From positions 62,001-126,000 of the forward strand of contig JACATO010001450.1 of assembly GCA_018389105.1 (NCBI GenBank): a stretch of 64,000 nt of DNA, written 5' to 3'. The notes under the pieces were generated by a model. That model was not told where the DNA came from, searched no databases, and saw only the letters and a list, made by a program, of their open reading frames with translations. This stretch comes from Nautilus pompilius. Taxonomy: Eukaryota; Mollusca; Cephalopoda; Nautilida; Nautilidae. The position numbers were made by a program, and so were the translations under genes. Every line of letters starts with the position of its first letter. The first letter of the stretch is position 1. This document shows positions 50,001 through 61,469 of the stretch, piece after piece.

Positions 50001-53000
50001 TTCCAAGGTTTTGGTCCATATATGCAGTATTGTCTCTTGATAAAAGCAATGATTTTACAAAAATAAATTCCTTATTTCTGATCTGTTTTTACTCCTGTCT
50101 GACTCAGCTTTAAAGTTTGCAGTCTTTAAATAAACACAGTCTACTAAAATATACTTAAATTCCAAACTTCCTGGTCCCTTTCGGCTTGAAGTTGAAGTGT
50201 CTGCAAAAGCATAGGATGTCAGTGCTGTGATATTTAGAACATAGCAGCCTCCAGCATCTGTCATTTCATCTGCTTCATGACTAAGTACAACACAGTCATT
50301 CAGTATTTCTCTTAGGTCATTTACATGACTTTAAAACAGCTTTGGTAAGTATACTTATTTCAGTTTGTCCAAACAAGGTATGACACTGATATTTTTCATA
50401 GCAACTTTGGGATGAGAAGTGGAATGTTAATGGTGCAGAAAGCCTCAGTAATTTCTGTTCTACAATGCATCTGTTCTTGTCTTTTCATAAAATAGAACAC
50501 TCACCATTCTTTGTATTTGAATCCTGCTTTCTTACTGCAGATCTGTCATTTATGTAAAGCACCATGATTGATGCTCATCACTTTTTACTTGTTATCTGCA
50601 GGAATATTTTATGCTGTACAAAAAATTATGCCACCACTTTCATGAATTGATCCCTCTGGATATTTTTCACTTCCTTATCCAGCAGTGATATTTGTCACTT
50701 TGTCTGCTGATGATGCATTTACTGTTGCCATCTTTCCATCTACTTGCTTCCACTCAATTATTGGCTGACCTTCAAGGCTACACATGCATGCTGTGTGCAT
50801 AAGCAACTACAGAAATTACAGAAATTTTCATTTTCAGTGCATATGTATGGGATTTTTTTTTGAAAGGAAATCAAGCAGGCACCTAATCTAATGTGCTTTT
50901 ACAGCCATTTCCAAGATTTGAGGGGACTTTATTTAAATTCCTGATTTCCATGACCACAATGAGGAAATTGTAGCTCTATTTATAACTGACAGCTAGCCAT
51001 GCTAATAAATCAGAATTAGAGAAACAGAAAAATAATCCCACCATAGAATTTTTCCATATATATAATGAATGAGGGCATAGTGTATAAATTAACTGCCCTT
51101 CATGATGATAAAATAGAAATTAAGATTCTACAAGTTACACTGATAAACTTTGTATATGAGAATGTTTATTTCTTTGGTAAACTGCATATTGTCACAGTCA
51201 TTTATTTCACTATATATATTATAATAATAACTACACTTATAGGCATAAATATTGAAAGTCAGAGGGGCAGGAAGTTTTTAAAAGTTATACATTTTTTTTT
51301 GCCCAAGAGTGTACATCTAGTCTGTTTTAAACATTAAATCGTCAATGCATATGATGTAAATTATAGCCTCCTCTGTATATTTAATTAGGAATTATTGGTA
51401 CTGCAGCAACTAGCCTCAGTCTATCTTACTTTCTCACTACATATTAAAGATAGCACATCTTTTAAGAGATTGATTTTAATAATTTAGGATGGCTGCTGTT
51501 AGGATCCAGTGCTTTATCTATTTTGAGTTTGCTAATAAAAAATTTTTTTTCTGCATAATATCCTCTATACTTGTACTAAGATTTTTAAATTTCTGCTTCG
51601 TGGAATGGCCCACAGTTTCAAGTGTAAAAACACTACCAAAACAATTATTGAAGACATTAATCATTTCCTGAATATTATTAATTATTAATTGCAATGTTCA
51701 GTGTATCCCTGAATAGTCCATCCTTTTTTCTATATATAATACTGTTGTTGTTTCACAGTAGTTTGATGTTTGAAATAATATATACTGCTTGTTTTTGATT
51801 TATAATTTCCAATGCGCTCCAGCTTACTAGTATTGATCTGGAATCGAGTTTTAAAAAACAAGCTTAATTTATGTAAATACAAATGTAAGTACTAGTAAAT
51901 ATCTTTTTTTTTCACTAGAACATTCGGCTAACTAGTAAAATAAATTGATCCTTTGTAAATAAACTTATTGCTGAAAGAAATTCAATGACAGGCATTTTGT
52001 GTTATCCGAAAACAAGCTTCTATATGATGCTAATTAAGAAAATGTCCCTACAATGTAATGCTCTGTCCAAGTTTAGAATTTTAGAAAGAGTTTGTTCCAA
52101 TGTTTGTTTACAGAAATTTTGTTTTTAAAACAAACACACAAACACACACACACACACTCTCTCTCTCTCTCTCTCCATCTCTCTCTCTCTTTAAATGAAT
52201 AAATGCCAACTCTGAAATGGAAGATTTTTTTTTAAATAGTACAGATTGTCGTGAATGAGTTTGTTGTTAACATTAATATGTGGAACGTTGGTACTGAAAG
52301 AAGTTTCTGCTTATTATATTTAGGCTGTCATGCATTTTACTAAAAGGCTTGGCCTAGGTTGTCTTATACAGGTATATATTAAGAAATATTTATTAGTGTA
52401 GTCTTTTTGAACTAGACTAGTGTGCAGCTGATACTCCATTGGTAAACTATTGGACTGCTATGGTTGAGGGGCTGAGTTCAAAGCTTGTTCAAACTGGCTC
52501 AGTTTGACATATTTCCTTAGTAGCATGGTTTCTTCTAGCTGTTTTTCACCAGCTGGTCATCTGATTTTACCTAGGCGATCTAGTTTTCTCTCTCATCTTA
52601 AACTGTAAGAGTTCTAGTAAGGTTTTCTGGGTAATTTTTGACCAGCTTGCAACTTGACCACTGTTCAAGAGCTCCCAACTGTACCCAGGTAACTTGCTCA
52701 GTCACTAAGGTTTATACCCCACACTGCTGCCTGATTTGCTGCTGAGAGGCATTCTTAGACTTTGAAGATCAAGACAGGGGCTTGACAAGAAGAATTAGCT
52801 GACAAAATCTTTTGCTGTGTAATCTATTGCAGTTGCCCATACTTTTGTTACTGACAAAATATTTTGTAAGATTGAATCTTGCAGACAGTTGATTACGTTT
52901 TTGAGTATTTACATTTGTCCACAAATAAAAATGTTTGTTCTGCCCTCTGGAGCCCATGAGAATTTTAGAATCTTAAATCACTAAATCAAGGGAATTAAAC

Positions 53001-56000
53001 TAAGAAAATCTCTCTCTCTCCTCTCTCTCTCTCTCTGTGTGTGAAAATTATGCTAAATGTTTTTCAAGTGCTAAGACACCAACAATTTCTAGAGAATTTG
53101 TCATAGAAGTTAAGTTTAATATGTTAATATACAGGCTGTGTAGGGGAGACTACTGGGCTAGCTCGTTACTCTTTGACCTTCATAACTTACTTCATAACAA
53201 TCATATGTTGATTATATAGCTTTGTCTTTGCATTTAATTGAGAATTACTGGTGCTGTGACAAGCATTCTGTAATGATGTAACTTCTTTTGTAAAAGTAAG
53301 AGGTATATTATTATTTTTATTTTACTAACAGTCTAAGAATAAAACTCTCTTGATTCTTTCAGACATTGACATATCCGTGGAAACATTCATTAACGTTCTT
53401 GACAATGGTGCAGTGCTTTGCAGACTGGCAGCTCTCATCCAGAGAAATGCAGCAGAATTTTATAAAGGAAAATGCTGTGATGTACGGATCTACATTGGAT
53501 ATTCTTGTTGTGTTTCTGTTGGTTACAGCTTATTTGTGGGGGGAGCTTTGAGAGATGCAGTTTATTTATTTTGAGATGGGCTGTTTTAGTATCTGAAAAA
53601 AATATTGTAAGATTCATTTTATCTGGGAATTCTGTGCGTTTGATATTTATTCTTCACCGTTGTTGGGTTAGGCGAAATAATCTCAGAGCTGTGTGATGTA
53701 GTACAGAAAAATGAACAGGTGCCGTTTTATGAACAAAAGCAAGTTCATGTGCAAATCAGAGCTGAAACCATTTAGATTTGAAAGGTTGGTGGAATTTTTT
53801 TTTTTTTTTATTGATTTTGCTGTAATGTACTGGGATTTGTTCAATGGAAGCCAGCTAGAATAGCTTTTTAATAATTGTATTCACCTCCATTCCCCAGGGT
53901 TGCATTTGAATCCATGTACCTGGCACATGGACATGCTGAGGATGTTGGAGCTTTTGTTGGGACTTAAAAAGCAGAGACAGGTGTATGAACACAGCCATTA
54001 AAAAATACAACAAAGTAACTGGGACTGGAAAATGTATTTCTGGGTAATTCTCCTGAACTATACATATCTATAAAAGAATTTGATTAAATATATAGGACAA
54101 AATTTAAAAACGTATTATATTATAACCAGTTCAGATTTTGTTAATAAACCATCATTCCGTTGGTTATCAGATTGTTTTACATGCTAATGTTTTGCCTAAT
54201 TTTTTTCACTTGTAGTTCACATCAGTCGAAGTGCATTGTAAAGAGTTACTTATATATACATATGCATATTTTTGTTCATTCTTCAGTTGGTACCCGACTT
54301 CAAATTACAATACAGAGAAAATGCTAAGTCAGGTACATGGTTTGCAAGAGACAACACTGCAAATTTCTTGAGTTGGTGCCGAGATTTTGGTGTCAAGGAA
54401 GAATGTATGTTTGAATCAGACGACTTAGGTACAGTGGTTTGGAACCAAAACTTTGACTTTATTTGTACAAGGTTCTTGAACTTCAGGCTTTGTCACGAAA
54501 GGTGTTTAGATTTTGTTTATCAAACTCACAAATTCTAGAAAATTGTTTGAATTTTATGAAATAAATTTTTCCTAAGATAAAAGTTAATTTGTGTTTTAAA
54601 ACTGTGCTATTTACCAAAGAGAGGACTTTAATATTGCTGGTTTTCTGTCTCACGACTGCGTGGCATGCTGGCTGAGATGGCAATGACATCATGCTACACT
54701 TTGCCATATCTAGTGACTATAGAGAAGTTCACAATGAGGAAAATGTGTATTCAACTCCAAGTGGTTGACACAGCCAGAGTTCATTGGGGTCATGGCTTTT
54801 AAAGATATGAAGTGATTTGTCAAGTTGATATCTGTTTTTAGTTAATATAGTAAGTCAAGCTTAAATTTTTTCCCTGTTTTTATAGTTTTGTATTTAATAA
54901 AATAATATTATTCATACATGCATGATGAGGAACTTTCAAGTCAAATGTATGTATTTGAGAGAAGATACTTGTAAAATTCTGGAACATCAAGAGATACAAA
55001 TTAATCTTGGGAAGGTTAGACCATCTGTGGTTTTGTTTTTAAATGAGTATTAGTATAATGTGAGTTTTTGAGTCAAAAAAGAAGTCAAATAAAATAAACT
55101 TAGAAAAACAAACAATTTTTATTTTTAGGTTTATAATTGTTAAAAAAAATACCACTGACTATGAGGTTGCCAGTGCCAACTGCCAAGACCAGGCAGGAAT
55201 GTAAATGGAGCTTGGAGAATGTGGATGTAACTGACTACAAGCTGGCACATCTCGCTGTTTTATGAGTAATAATTTGTATTTTTAAAGCTGCGTGTTAGGC
55301 TTTCCAGCAATTTAAATGTGGAGAAGCAAAATTTTTCTCAGCCCATGTTGCAATTTGTTTTTGTTTTGTAAGCTGTCCACTCTTTTAGAATTGTCTGTGA
55401 TATCATGTTGTATTTTTTTTCTCCCTTCAGTTAGTCACAAGCAAGAGAAGCCAGTGGTCGTGTGTCTGTTAGAATTGGCCAGAATGGGCTACAAGTTTGG
55501 CATTGATCCACCTTGCATTGTACAAATTGAGACTGAGATAGAACAGGAGCACGAACGCTTCACAAAACCAGCCCTTTCTGACAAAACCGTGCAAACCAGT
55601 CAGCCACCTGGAAGTGACCCAAAGGAATGTCCGGTTTTCAAATCCAAAGATTCTTGCCAAAAAGTATCGAAGGCTGTTGATAAAGAAGTAAGTTGGGGGC
55701 GGTGTGTCTGAAGTTTTTATTTAAAGAAATGCAACACGTTAGCACTTTATCATCAACTGACTGGTAAAAGCTCCTCTCTTCTTTTTTTTTGTCTGGATGC
55801 TTTTGGCATAACACAGCCATGTAGTTTAATGATCAAACACTAAAGATATTTAAAAATTCCAAATTATCAATAAGAAAAAGAGCTGGGAAAAAATCAGCAG
55901 AACCAACAGTTACATTGAATAAACAAAGAAACAAAGCAATATCACCGTAAACTTTCATATTCTTTTTCTTTTTTTAGATCTCATCTTTTCTAGATGCTTG

Positions 56001-59000
56001 ATTTATAAGAAAACTGGTAATTGCCAATTGTTTGCAAAATTAGTTTTGAATTCATCACATGTAGCTATTGTGTGCAATGTAATCTTTATTAACTGCAGTA
56101 ATAGGTCATAAAATTAAGGTACACTGTGTTCAGAATTTTGGGCTGCTGCAACAAGAAAAGTCCTTGATTTTTATCTGCAAAATGTGATTATTATTATTAT
56201 TAAGGTGGAAAAAAAATGGCAGTTTTTCAGTAAAATTACATTAATCATTAACTGGAAACTTTTCTACAGACTCTCTTCGTATAATAATCCACATAAATAT
56301 ATTTGTCCTGATTTTTCTTTTCCTGAACAGATTGATTTTTATATCTCAAATAAAAAGTGCAGTCTGCTTAGTAATTCTACTCACTGATGCATGTACTGTG
56401 TTTTTTGTAATATGTAAAGTTCCAGTATCAGTAGTTGCATTAAAAATCAGTGATCGAGCTGGCTTGATCCAGATGGGAAGAAATAATTGCTTAATTTTGA
56501 TCATACATTTATTGGAAAATGGAGATTCTTATTTGTTTCTAATTTTATTTTGATCCATATCACATTTTTCTTATATATTGTGTGGATTTATTTGTAAGTA
56601 TTACACAATATTTCGCTTCCTGTAGGAATAAAGTTGGGGGAAAAGTGTAAATGGATATAAAATTTTGATAAATGTGCCTTTGCCATTTTAGATACTGGCA
56701 TCAGATGGTCAAGTGCATGGCACACCACTCTATTGTGGCTGAGAGGCCAAATTCAGTTCCAACTGGAGACAAACTGCCAAGCCTGTAGCATGGTTTCACA
56801 CTTTTCTGCACCATCCCATAAGTCTGAATTTCCACTAGGCACACTGTTTTGTTTCCACAGCTGCTTGTTTTCCTGATGAAGATATAAGTGATGGACTCGA
56901 TAAGGCAAGGTTTTTTTAGCAGTAACAATGGCATCTGCTGACTCATCAGGTTTTTCTGCACTTGTGGATGATGGTGATCACAATAAAAATAACAATGCCA
57001 GGTCTCGTTTGTTATGGTTATTACTCCATTTCTAAACAAAACAGGTTGTGCTCTAGCCTTGTTCTTGTTTGTTACCTGAAACTGGGATAAATATATCCGA
57101 AATACATTTAGTTTCTGATACATGACAGCAGCATATTTGATGATGTAATGATCAAAGATAGCAGGTTAAATTCGGAAATGGACTTTGTCTTATTTCAGGT
57201 GAGACGTGTCGCTGCAAAGTGTAACTGCAGCGAACACGTGAATTACATAGCTGATGGACAGTACAATATTTTTGGAAGACTTGTCTTTATAAGGGTAAGA
57301 TGCAAGTGAATTCTTAGTTGTAGGTGTTGCTTTTGTTCTAATTTGTTGGAATTACTGTAGTTGCATCTTACACATTACTTACTGTTTTTGCGATGCTTTA
57401 TAGTAAGTAGAACACTTCAGTGTTTTTTTCCTTCTTTTTTTTGCTTCATATTAATCATACTAACCCTTTATTTAAAATTCTTTTACAAAGTTAACTTTAA
57501 CTAGTTTTGGATTAAACATTAAAGCAGTTCTCAGCTATTTTTATAATATTTTTTTACTGATTAAAAAACTCCCAAAGCATAAAACTCTTGTGACTCATTT
57601 TACTGCAAGTCAGTCTGTTTCAGGTGTGGCATGAAAATGTAATAATTAATTTTTGATGCATGTTACTTATATAACACTTTTGTCTCCTTTCATTTAAATG
57701 TGCATGTAGTTGTAGAGTTGTCATGGTGATTTACCTTTGATTGCATTGCATGTTGTGATGTGTTTCTATTTTGCTATTTATGTTACGTTCAAAATGTGCC
57801 TGTGTCAACAGTTGGGTCAGATCTACTGAACTGTCTAAAATGCTTTTTTTTTGTCTTCCATTTGTGGTAACCTGAAATAATTCTGTGCTATTATTTTATT
57901 CACTTTGTTTTTGAGATTATCTAGTGTGCTTAATTTTAAAACAAACTAGCTTTATTAGGCGAGTGGATGAATAATTTATGTACGCTCTCCCCAAACTAAA
58001 GTACATAGCTGTGCATGACATGTAACAGCTTCTAATTTCCAATGGAATGTTACTGACCTCACAGATGTTGCATCATTGATCATTATGTTTGTCTGTATTT
58101 TTATTCATATTTACAGATTCTCTAAATTTTTTGTTTGTTTGTTTTTTTACATCTGAGTGCAAGTTCTGCTCTTTTTGTTCTGAATTTAGATATAAACGGG
58201 AGCCAGAGTTTTGCTAGCATTTATTAATTTTCTGGAGAAATAGCCATTGACGTGGCACATCCTATCATTACTGCTGATAGAGCATATCTATACAGTACAT
58301 AAATATCATATCTCTTGTCTCTGTTAATCTTTTGATACAACTATCGTTTGGCTCAGCAACAGCCTGCCAACATTGATCTTGCATTGTAGCTTTGGCTGGG
58401 GTGATAGAGAGCTATTCTAAGAAACTGTTAGGAATCATCAGAAAAGCCAGGCTTATTTTTTATCAACAAATTTAACCCCATTTCCAGTTCACTGCTCAAA
58501 AAGTGCTTGTCATTTCATCTGCATCAAATTAGGCAAAGCTAGATGGTCATCTGTAGTACATACTATGAATCCAGGTTTTGTTTTTAATAATGGTTGCTAG
58601 GTTTTGCCTGTAGAGGAAAGGTGAAGATACACCTTGATGCTACTGTTGCTTAGTAAGCAGAATGTATTGGTTTACTTTGTTAAAAATTGCAAATATTTTG
58701 ATAAATTCTCAGGAACTTTACAAAAAGTTGCTCAAAATTGTATGATTGATGTATTTCTGTTTTTATGGTACACACTTTGACTATATATTTCTGAAACTAT
58801 TTATATAGTCTATTTAATGTTTTACTTTTATAAATTTGTATTTTTAATTGTATCTTTTGCTTTGCATTTGAAGTGTCCATTGTCTTATCAGCCAGTTTAC
58901 ATTAGGGGAGATGAGAGAAAATGAAGATTGGTTATTTGTTGTTGTTTTTTTTTTTTACTTCTGAAACAAACTGGATATCTTCTGGGTTGTTATTAATTAA

Positions 59001-59354
59001 ATCACTGCATCCATAGAAAGCTTGTTACAATAGATCAGGAGTTTTTGACCAGAGTTTGCTTTTCTTCCAATTTATTTTGAATAGAAATGTCATTATTTTA
59101 TTATAACTACACCATTTAATTGTTTATGCTGTGTGTGTGATGTACAGACTCTGTGCTTTCAGCTTTTGAAAGGAAAACACGTGATGGTTCGCGTGGGAGG
59201 AGGCTGGGACACTCTGGAGCATTACCTAAGTCGGCATAGCCCAACCAGATTTCTGGAATTCAGACGAGCAGACCATCGGCTTTCAGCTGGTTATGAACCA
59301 AAAGGCGATCCAGATACGTTTCTTTTCATAGCCGGAAAGTACAAAAAAAACTGA
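46901..59354 (+). CDS. GAS2: GAS2-like protein (CH + GAR domains), six coding exons
   Basis: Cytoskeletal cross-linker of the growth-arrest-specific 2 family, which tethers actin filaments to microtubules in the cytoplasm. Coding exons: 46901-47063, 53363-53481, 54287-54428, 55431-55687, 57199-57294, 59163-59354 (969 bases, 322 residues). Residues about 41-168 form a calponin-homology domain, with [12 protein letters not shown], the [11 protein letters not shown] block, [16 protein letters not shown] and [16 protein letters not shown] variable linker with acidic EIEQEHE follows. Residues about 228-310 form the GAR/GAS2 domain: CNC at 235-237, then [20 protein letters not shown] and FLEFRR. 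Length and the short tail after GAR match vertebrate GAS2 (313 residues) rather than the long-tailed GAS2L1-3. All introns are GT-AG and phases agree. The start is the first Met after an in-frame stop at 46892. An unseen upstream coding exon cannot be excluded. Confidence 0.93.
49590..50800 (-). pseudogene. decayed hAT-type transposase inside GAS2 intron 1
   Basis: Reading the minus strand from 50800 down gives a degenerate but ordered protein trace. [11 protein letters not shown] and VSYLVWTN are followed by [18 protein letters not shown] (around 50270-50220), which parallels the DETTD..GRYVxN block around the first catalytic Asp of a ZBED-like hAT group. The later part ([13 protein letters not shown], near 49730-49700) suits the more C-terminal region. 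Stops and frame changes are many, so it is not functional. Similarity is judged by eye. Borders, inverted repeats and target duplication were not found. Confidence 0.5.
52134..52192. repeat. (CA)n(CT)n compound microsatellite
   Basis: CA repeats pass into CT repeats with one CCAT interruption. A second short CT run lies at 53011-53036. Confidence 0.93.
52426..52770 (+). mobile_element. SINE-like copy with tRNA-related head
   Basis: The head (52426-52495) shows an A-box-like CTCCATTGGTAAACTATTGG and a B-box-like GCTGAGTTCAAAGC, about tRNA spacing. It shares GGTAAACTAxTGGACT and TATGGTTGAGG with the fragment at 36565. The body extends to roughly 52770. The parental tRNA and the exact 3' end are not resolved. 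Confidence 0.5.
53363..53481 (+). CDS. GAS2: GAS2-like coding exon 2 (residues 55-94)
   Basis: Entered in phase 1 after TTCTTTCAG. Codes [16 protein letters not shown], then [11 protein letters not shown], the second part of the CH domain. It ends GAT before GTACGG, a weaker donor than the others, chosen because phase 0 exactly fits exon 3. Reading through it would continue an unrelated tail. Confidence 0.88.
54287..54428 (+). CDS. GAS2: GAS2-like coding exon 3 (residues 95-141)
   Basis: Acceptor TTCATTCTTCAG, donor GTACAG, exit phase 1. Carries the most conserved CH segment of the family, [18 protein letters not shown], then [14 protein letters not shown]. Confidence 0.93.
55431..55687 (+). 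CDS. GAS2: GAS2-like coding exon 4 (residues 142-227)
   Basis: Acceptor TTTCTCCCTTCAG, donor GTAAGT, exit phase 0. Completes the CH domain ([19 protein letters not shown]). It then encodes the acidic [11 protein letters not shown] and a Ser/Lys-rich linker that differs from vertebrate GAS2, as expected for a flexible hinge. Confidence 0.93.
57199..57294 (+). CDS. GAS2: GAS2-like coding exon 5 (residues 228-259)
   Basis: Acceptor TCTTATTTCAG, donor GTAAGA, phase 0 at both ends. Codes the start of the GAR domain: [17 protein letters not shown], then [14 protein letters not shown]. The CxC pair corresponds to the conserved cysteines at the start of the family's GAR domain. Confidence 0.93.
59163..59354 (+). 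CDS. GAS2: GAS2-like coding exon 6 with stop (residues 260-322)
   Basis: Acceptor TGTGCTTTCAG. Codes the hallmark [24 protein letters not shown], and a short tail ending FIAGKYKKN followed by TGA at 59352-59354. Confidence 0.95.
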   Translation, partial: LLKGKHVMVRVGGGWDTLEHYLSRHSPTRFLEFRRADHRLSAGYEPKGDPDTFLFIAGKYKKN

Positions 59355-59417
59355 CAAAACTATTGTTTGAACATTCCTTAAGAGCAATGTTTTCCTTAAG
59401 TTTTTTTTCTCCTGTCA

Positions 59418-59423
59418 AATAAA
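59418..59423 (+). terminator. AATAAA polyadenylation signal
   Basis: Canonical AATAAA 64 bases after the GAS2-like stop, giving a very short 3' UTR if used. Other AT-rich signals further down could give longer forms. Confidence 0.55.
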
Positions 59424-59429
59424 CTCTGA

Positions 59430-61020
59430 ATTTTTATAGAACTAATATATGTTTCAGTGGGAACTGAGGAAAGATGGTCCCCTTAAGAAAGGAAAAAGTT
59501 AGAAGACTCCCCCCCCCTTATCATTCATGTTGTAACTAATTGCGTCTCAGTATTTCAGTAATAATAACAAGAAGTCCGATAAGGTCTTCTATGAACCAGA
59601 GCAGAAGTTATTAAAGCTAACTTTTCTGGCTTCTGCATGCACGAGTGGCTGAATTAACCTCGTCCCATTTTTTTTGTTTGTGATTTGGCTGCAGTCGTCA
59701 TCACGTGCACAAAGTTGTGATAAGGTGCTATTGCATAAAGTTAAACAAGGTTATAAGCAGTAAAGTCATTTTTCAGTTCTCAGTTGCCAGGTTTGTACAT
59801 CCTGCATATAGGTGTCATGATGCGTTTTGATGCGCACCTGCTATTTGATGATTACTTGCTATGGGTCCTGGAAAAGTTAAAAGGTTAGATATGTGAAAAT
59901 GCTGCCTGTTGAGAACTAATATCTCCAATTTTAAAAATGCTCAAGCATGGATCTGTAAATGTTGTGTAAAATGAAAAAAAAAGAAAGTTTAAGATTCTTT
60001 AAATATTCTGTTTGTTTGTTTATACCAGTGACTCAAAGATAAAGCTTTGTGTTCTATATTATGCTTAATATCAAAAGCAGCTTGACAAGGTTGATTAATT
60101 GTTGTTGTTTTTTTGTTGTTCTCATGGAAATATTCTTATTTCACAATTTCTAACATAAAAATTATTTACATATATTATTTAGGACTAGAGCTGCTTCTAC
60201 ATGTTAGGGATTTTAACAAGTAGTAAAAAGCGGAGAGATTTGAAATTTAAAATTAGTTTTATCAGAAATCTACCTGTCAAGGTTCCTTTAAATTGAGTTA
60301 TATAACATTAAACTAAATTTTTGTAAATTAAGTGTTTTTCTTTTTAAGGAAATGTAATAATATTTCTGTTTTATATAAGTAAAAATTGAAATGGAAATGT
60401 AATCAAAACTAATGACAATGGATATTAAGCATTTTTTCATCTCTACTGTCTATCATTCTTTTTTTATACATATTGTGAAATCAACTGGCTTTTCTTTACA
60501 AAACCTTTTAAAATTACTTAATTTTGTGTCTTACATATATGCAATCATTTAAAAACAAAAACTTATTTTAATTTTCATAAAAAAAATCTTGTAATTATGA
60601 CTAATTTTTTTTGTAAAGGATCAGTTTATTTTAATAAATGAAAAAAGAAAACCTTGACTTCCACATTATTTTTGTCTTTCATAAAGTAAAAGAAAACAGA
60701 TTTTAATCCAAGTCATGTGACATAATTTAAATAGCTATTGTCGGCTAATCATTTTAAGTGGATGGGTGCTATTGACTTGCATTTGGAAAATGATTATTGA
60801 CTGAAAAACTTTTCCATAGCTTTTTTCCTCCAATGTTGGACAATCCAGGAAATATAATTTTGAAAATTTCATATAAAAGAAACATTTTTATCAGTTTGAT
60901 TTGACTTAATTACATGATATCTTTGCAAGTATAAAGCACTTCCTATATTTTTATTACACTGCATTATCATTAATTTTATTTATTGATATGTTTGTTTATT
61001 TTTCTATTACTGCTTCAAGG
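59430..61020. other. AT-rich 3' flank of the GAS2-like gene
   Basis: No further gene. A C run near 59509 and a GTT-rich stretch near 60102. May include alternative 3' UTR. Confidence 0.4.
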
Positions 61021-61029
61021 GTGGTTCTA

Positions 61030-61460
61030 CATTAGCACTACTTTCAAATCACAATTGATGTCACTTTTCTTAGGATCTATGCAGTGCCAAGAATTGCAGC
61101 TTTTTGGATGTTCTGTGATATTTTAAAGTCCATTTCCTCATTGACTTCAGTACCACTACTTATGTGATCCTGATGGTGATTGACACAGTGCTCATTCTCA
61201 GCTACCACATTCTGCTACCTTCCTTTGAGGTTGTGTGTACTTCTGCACTTTATCTTACCATTCTTTGTTCATTACATTACATTCAGCAGGAATATCAATA
61301 TTGATTAGATGGAGTCATTTCCAAGTTTTTTTTGATGACGTCAGGTCTGTCAGCAGCAGTCTTTTTGATTGTTTCTAATTGTGCTTCCCACATAATTGGG
61401 ATCTTTTTGTTCCCCATTACTTTGACTGACTGACTGATTCTTGTATAAGTTACTGGATTT
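61030..61460 (-). pseudogene. C-terminal remnant of a non-LTR retrotransposon ORF
   Basis: On the minus strand a broken trace reads AADRPDVIKKNLEM (about 61360-61320), IPAECNVMNKE, KVQKYT, and SQNIQKAAILGTA (near 61115-61075). These fragments, in order, resemble the region after the reverse transcriptase in many invertebrate non-LTR elements (RPD..DVAIP.D, then KxxKYQDL, then IQKxAILGTARILR). No reverse transcriptase core is visible in the window, so it is a truncated or heavily decayed copy. Assignment is from memory of the motif. Confidence 0.55.
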
Positions 61461-61469
61461 CTATAGGAT

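Larger units (their letters stand above)
47064..53362 (+). other. GAS2-like intron 1 (6.3 kb)
   Basis: Long intron separating the CH-domain N-terminus from the rest. It contains a hAT transposase relic (about 49.59-50.80 kb, minus strand), CA/CT microsatellites and a SINE-like copy (52.43-52.77 kb). No other gene recognised. Confidence 0.7.

Noticed and set aside
56701..57123. 140-codon minus-strand open frame within GAS2 intron 4
   Set aside because: Unusually long for this AT-rich sequence, but it matches no family I know and lacks a repeat or splice context; a transposon fragment is possible but unsupported.
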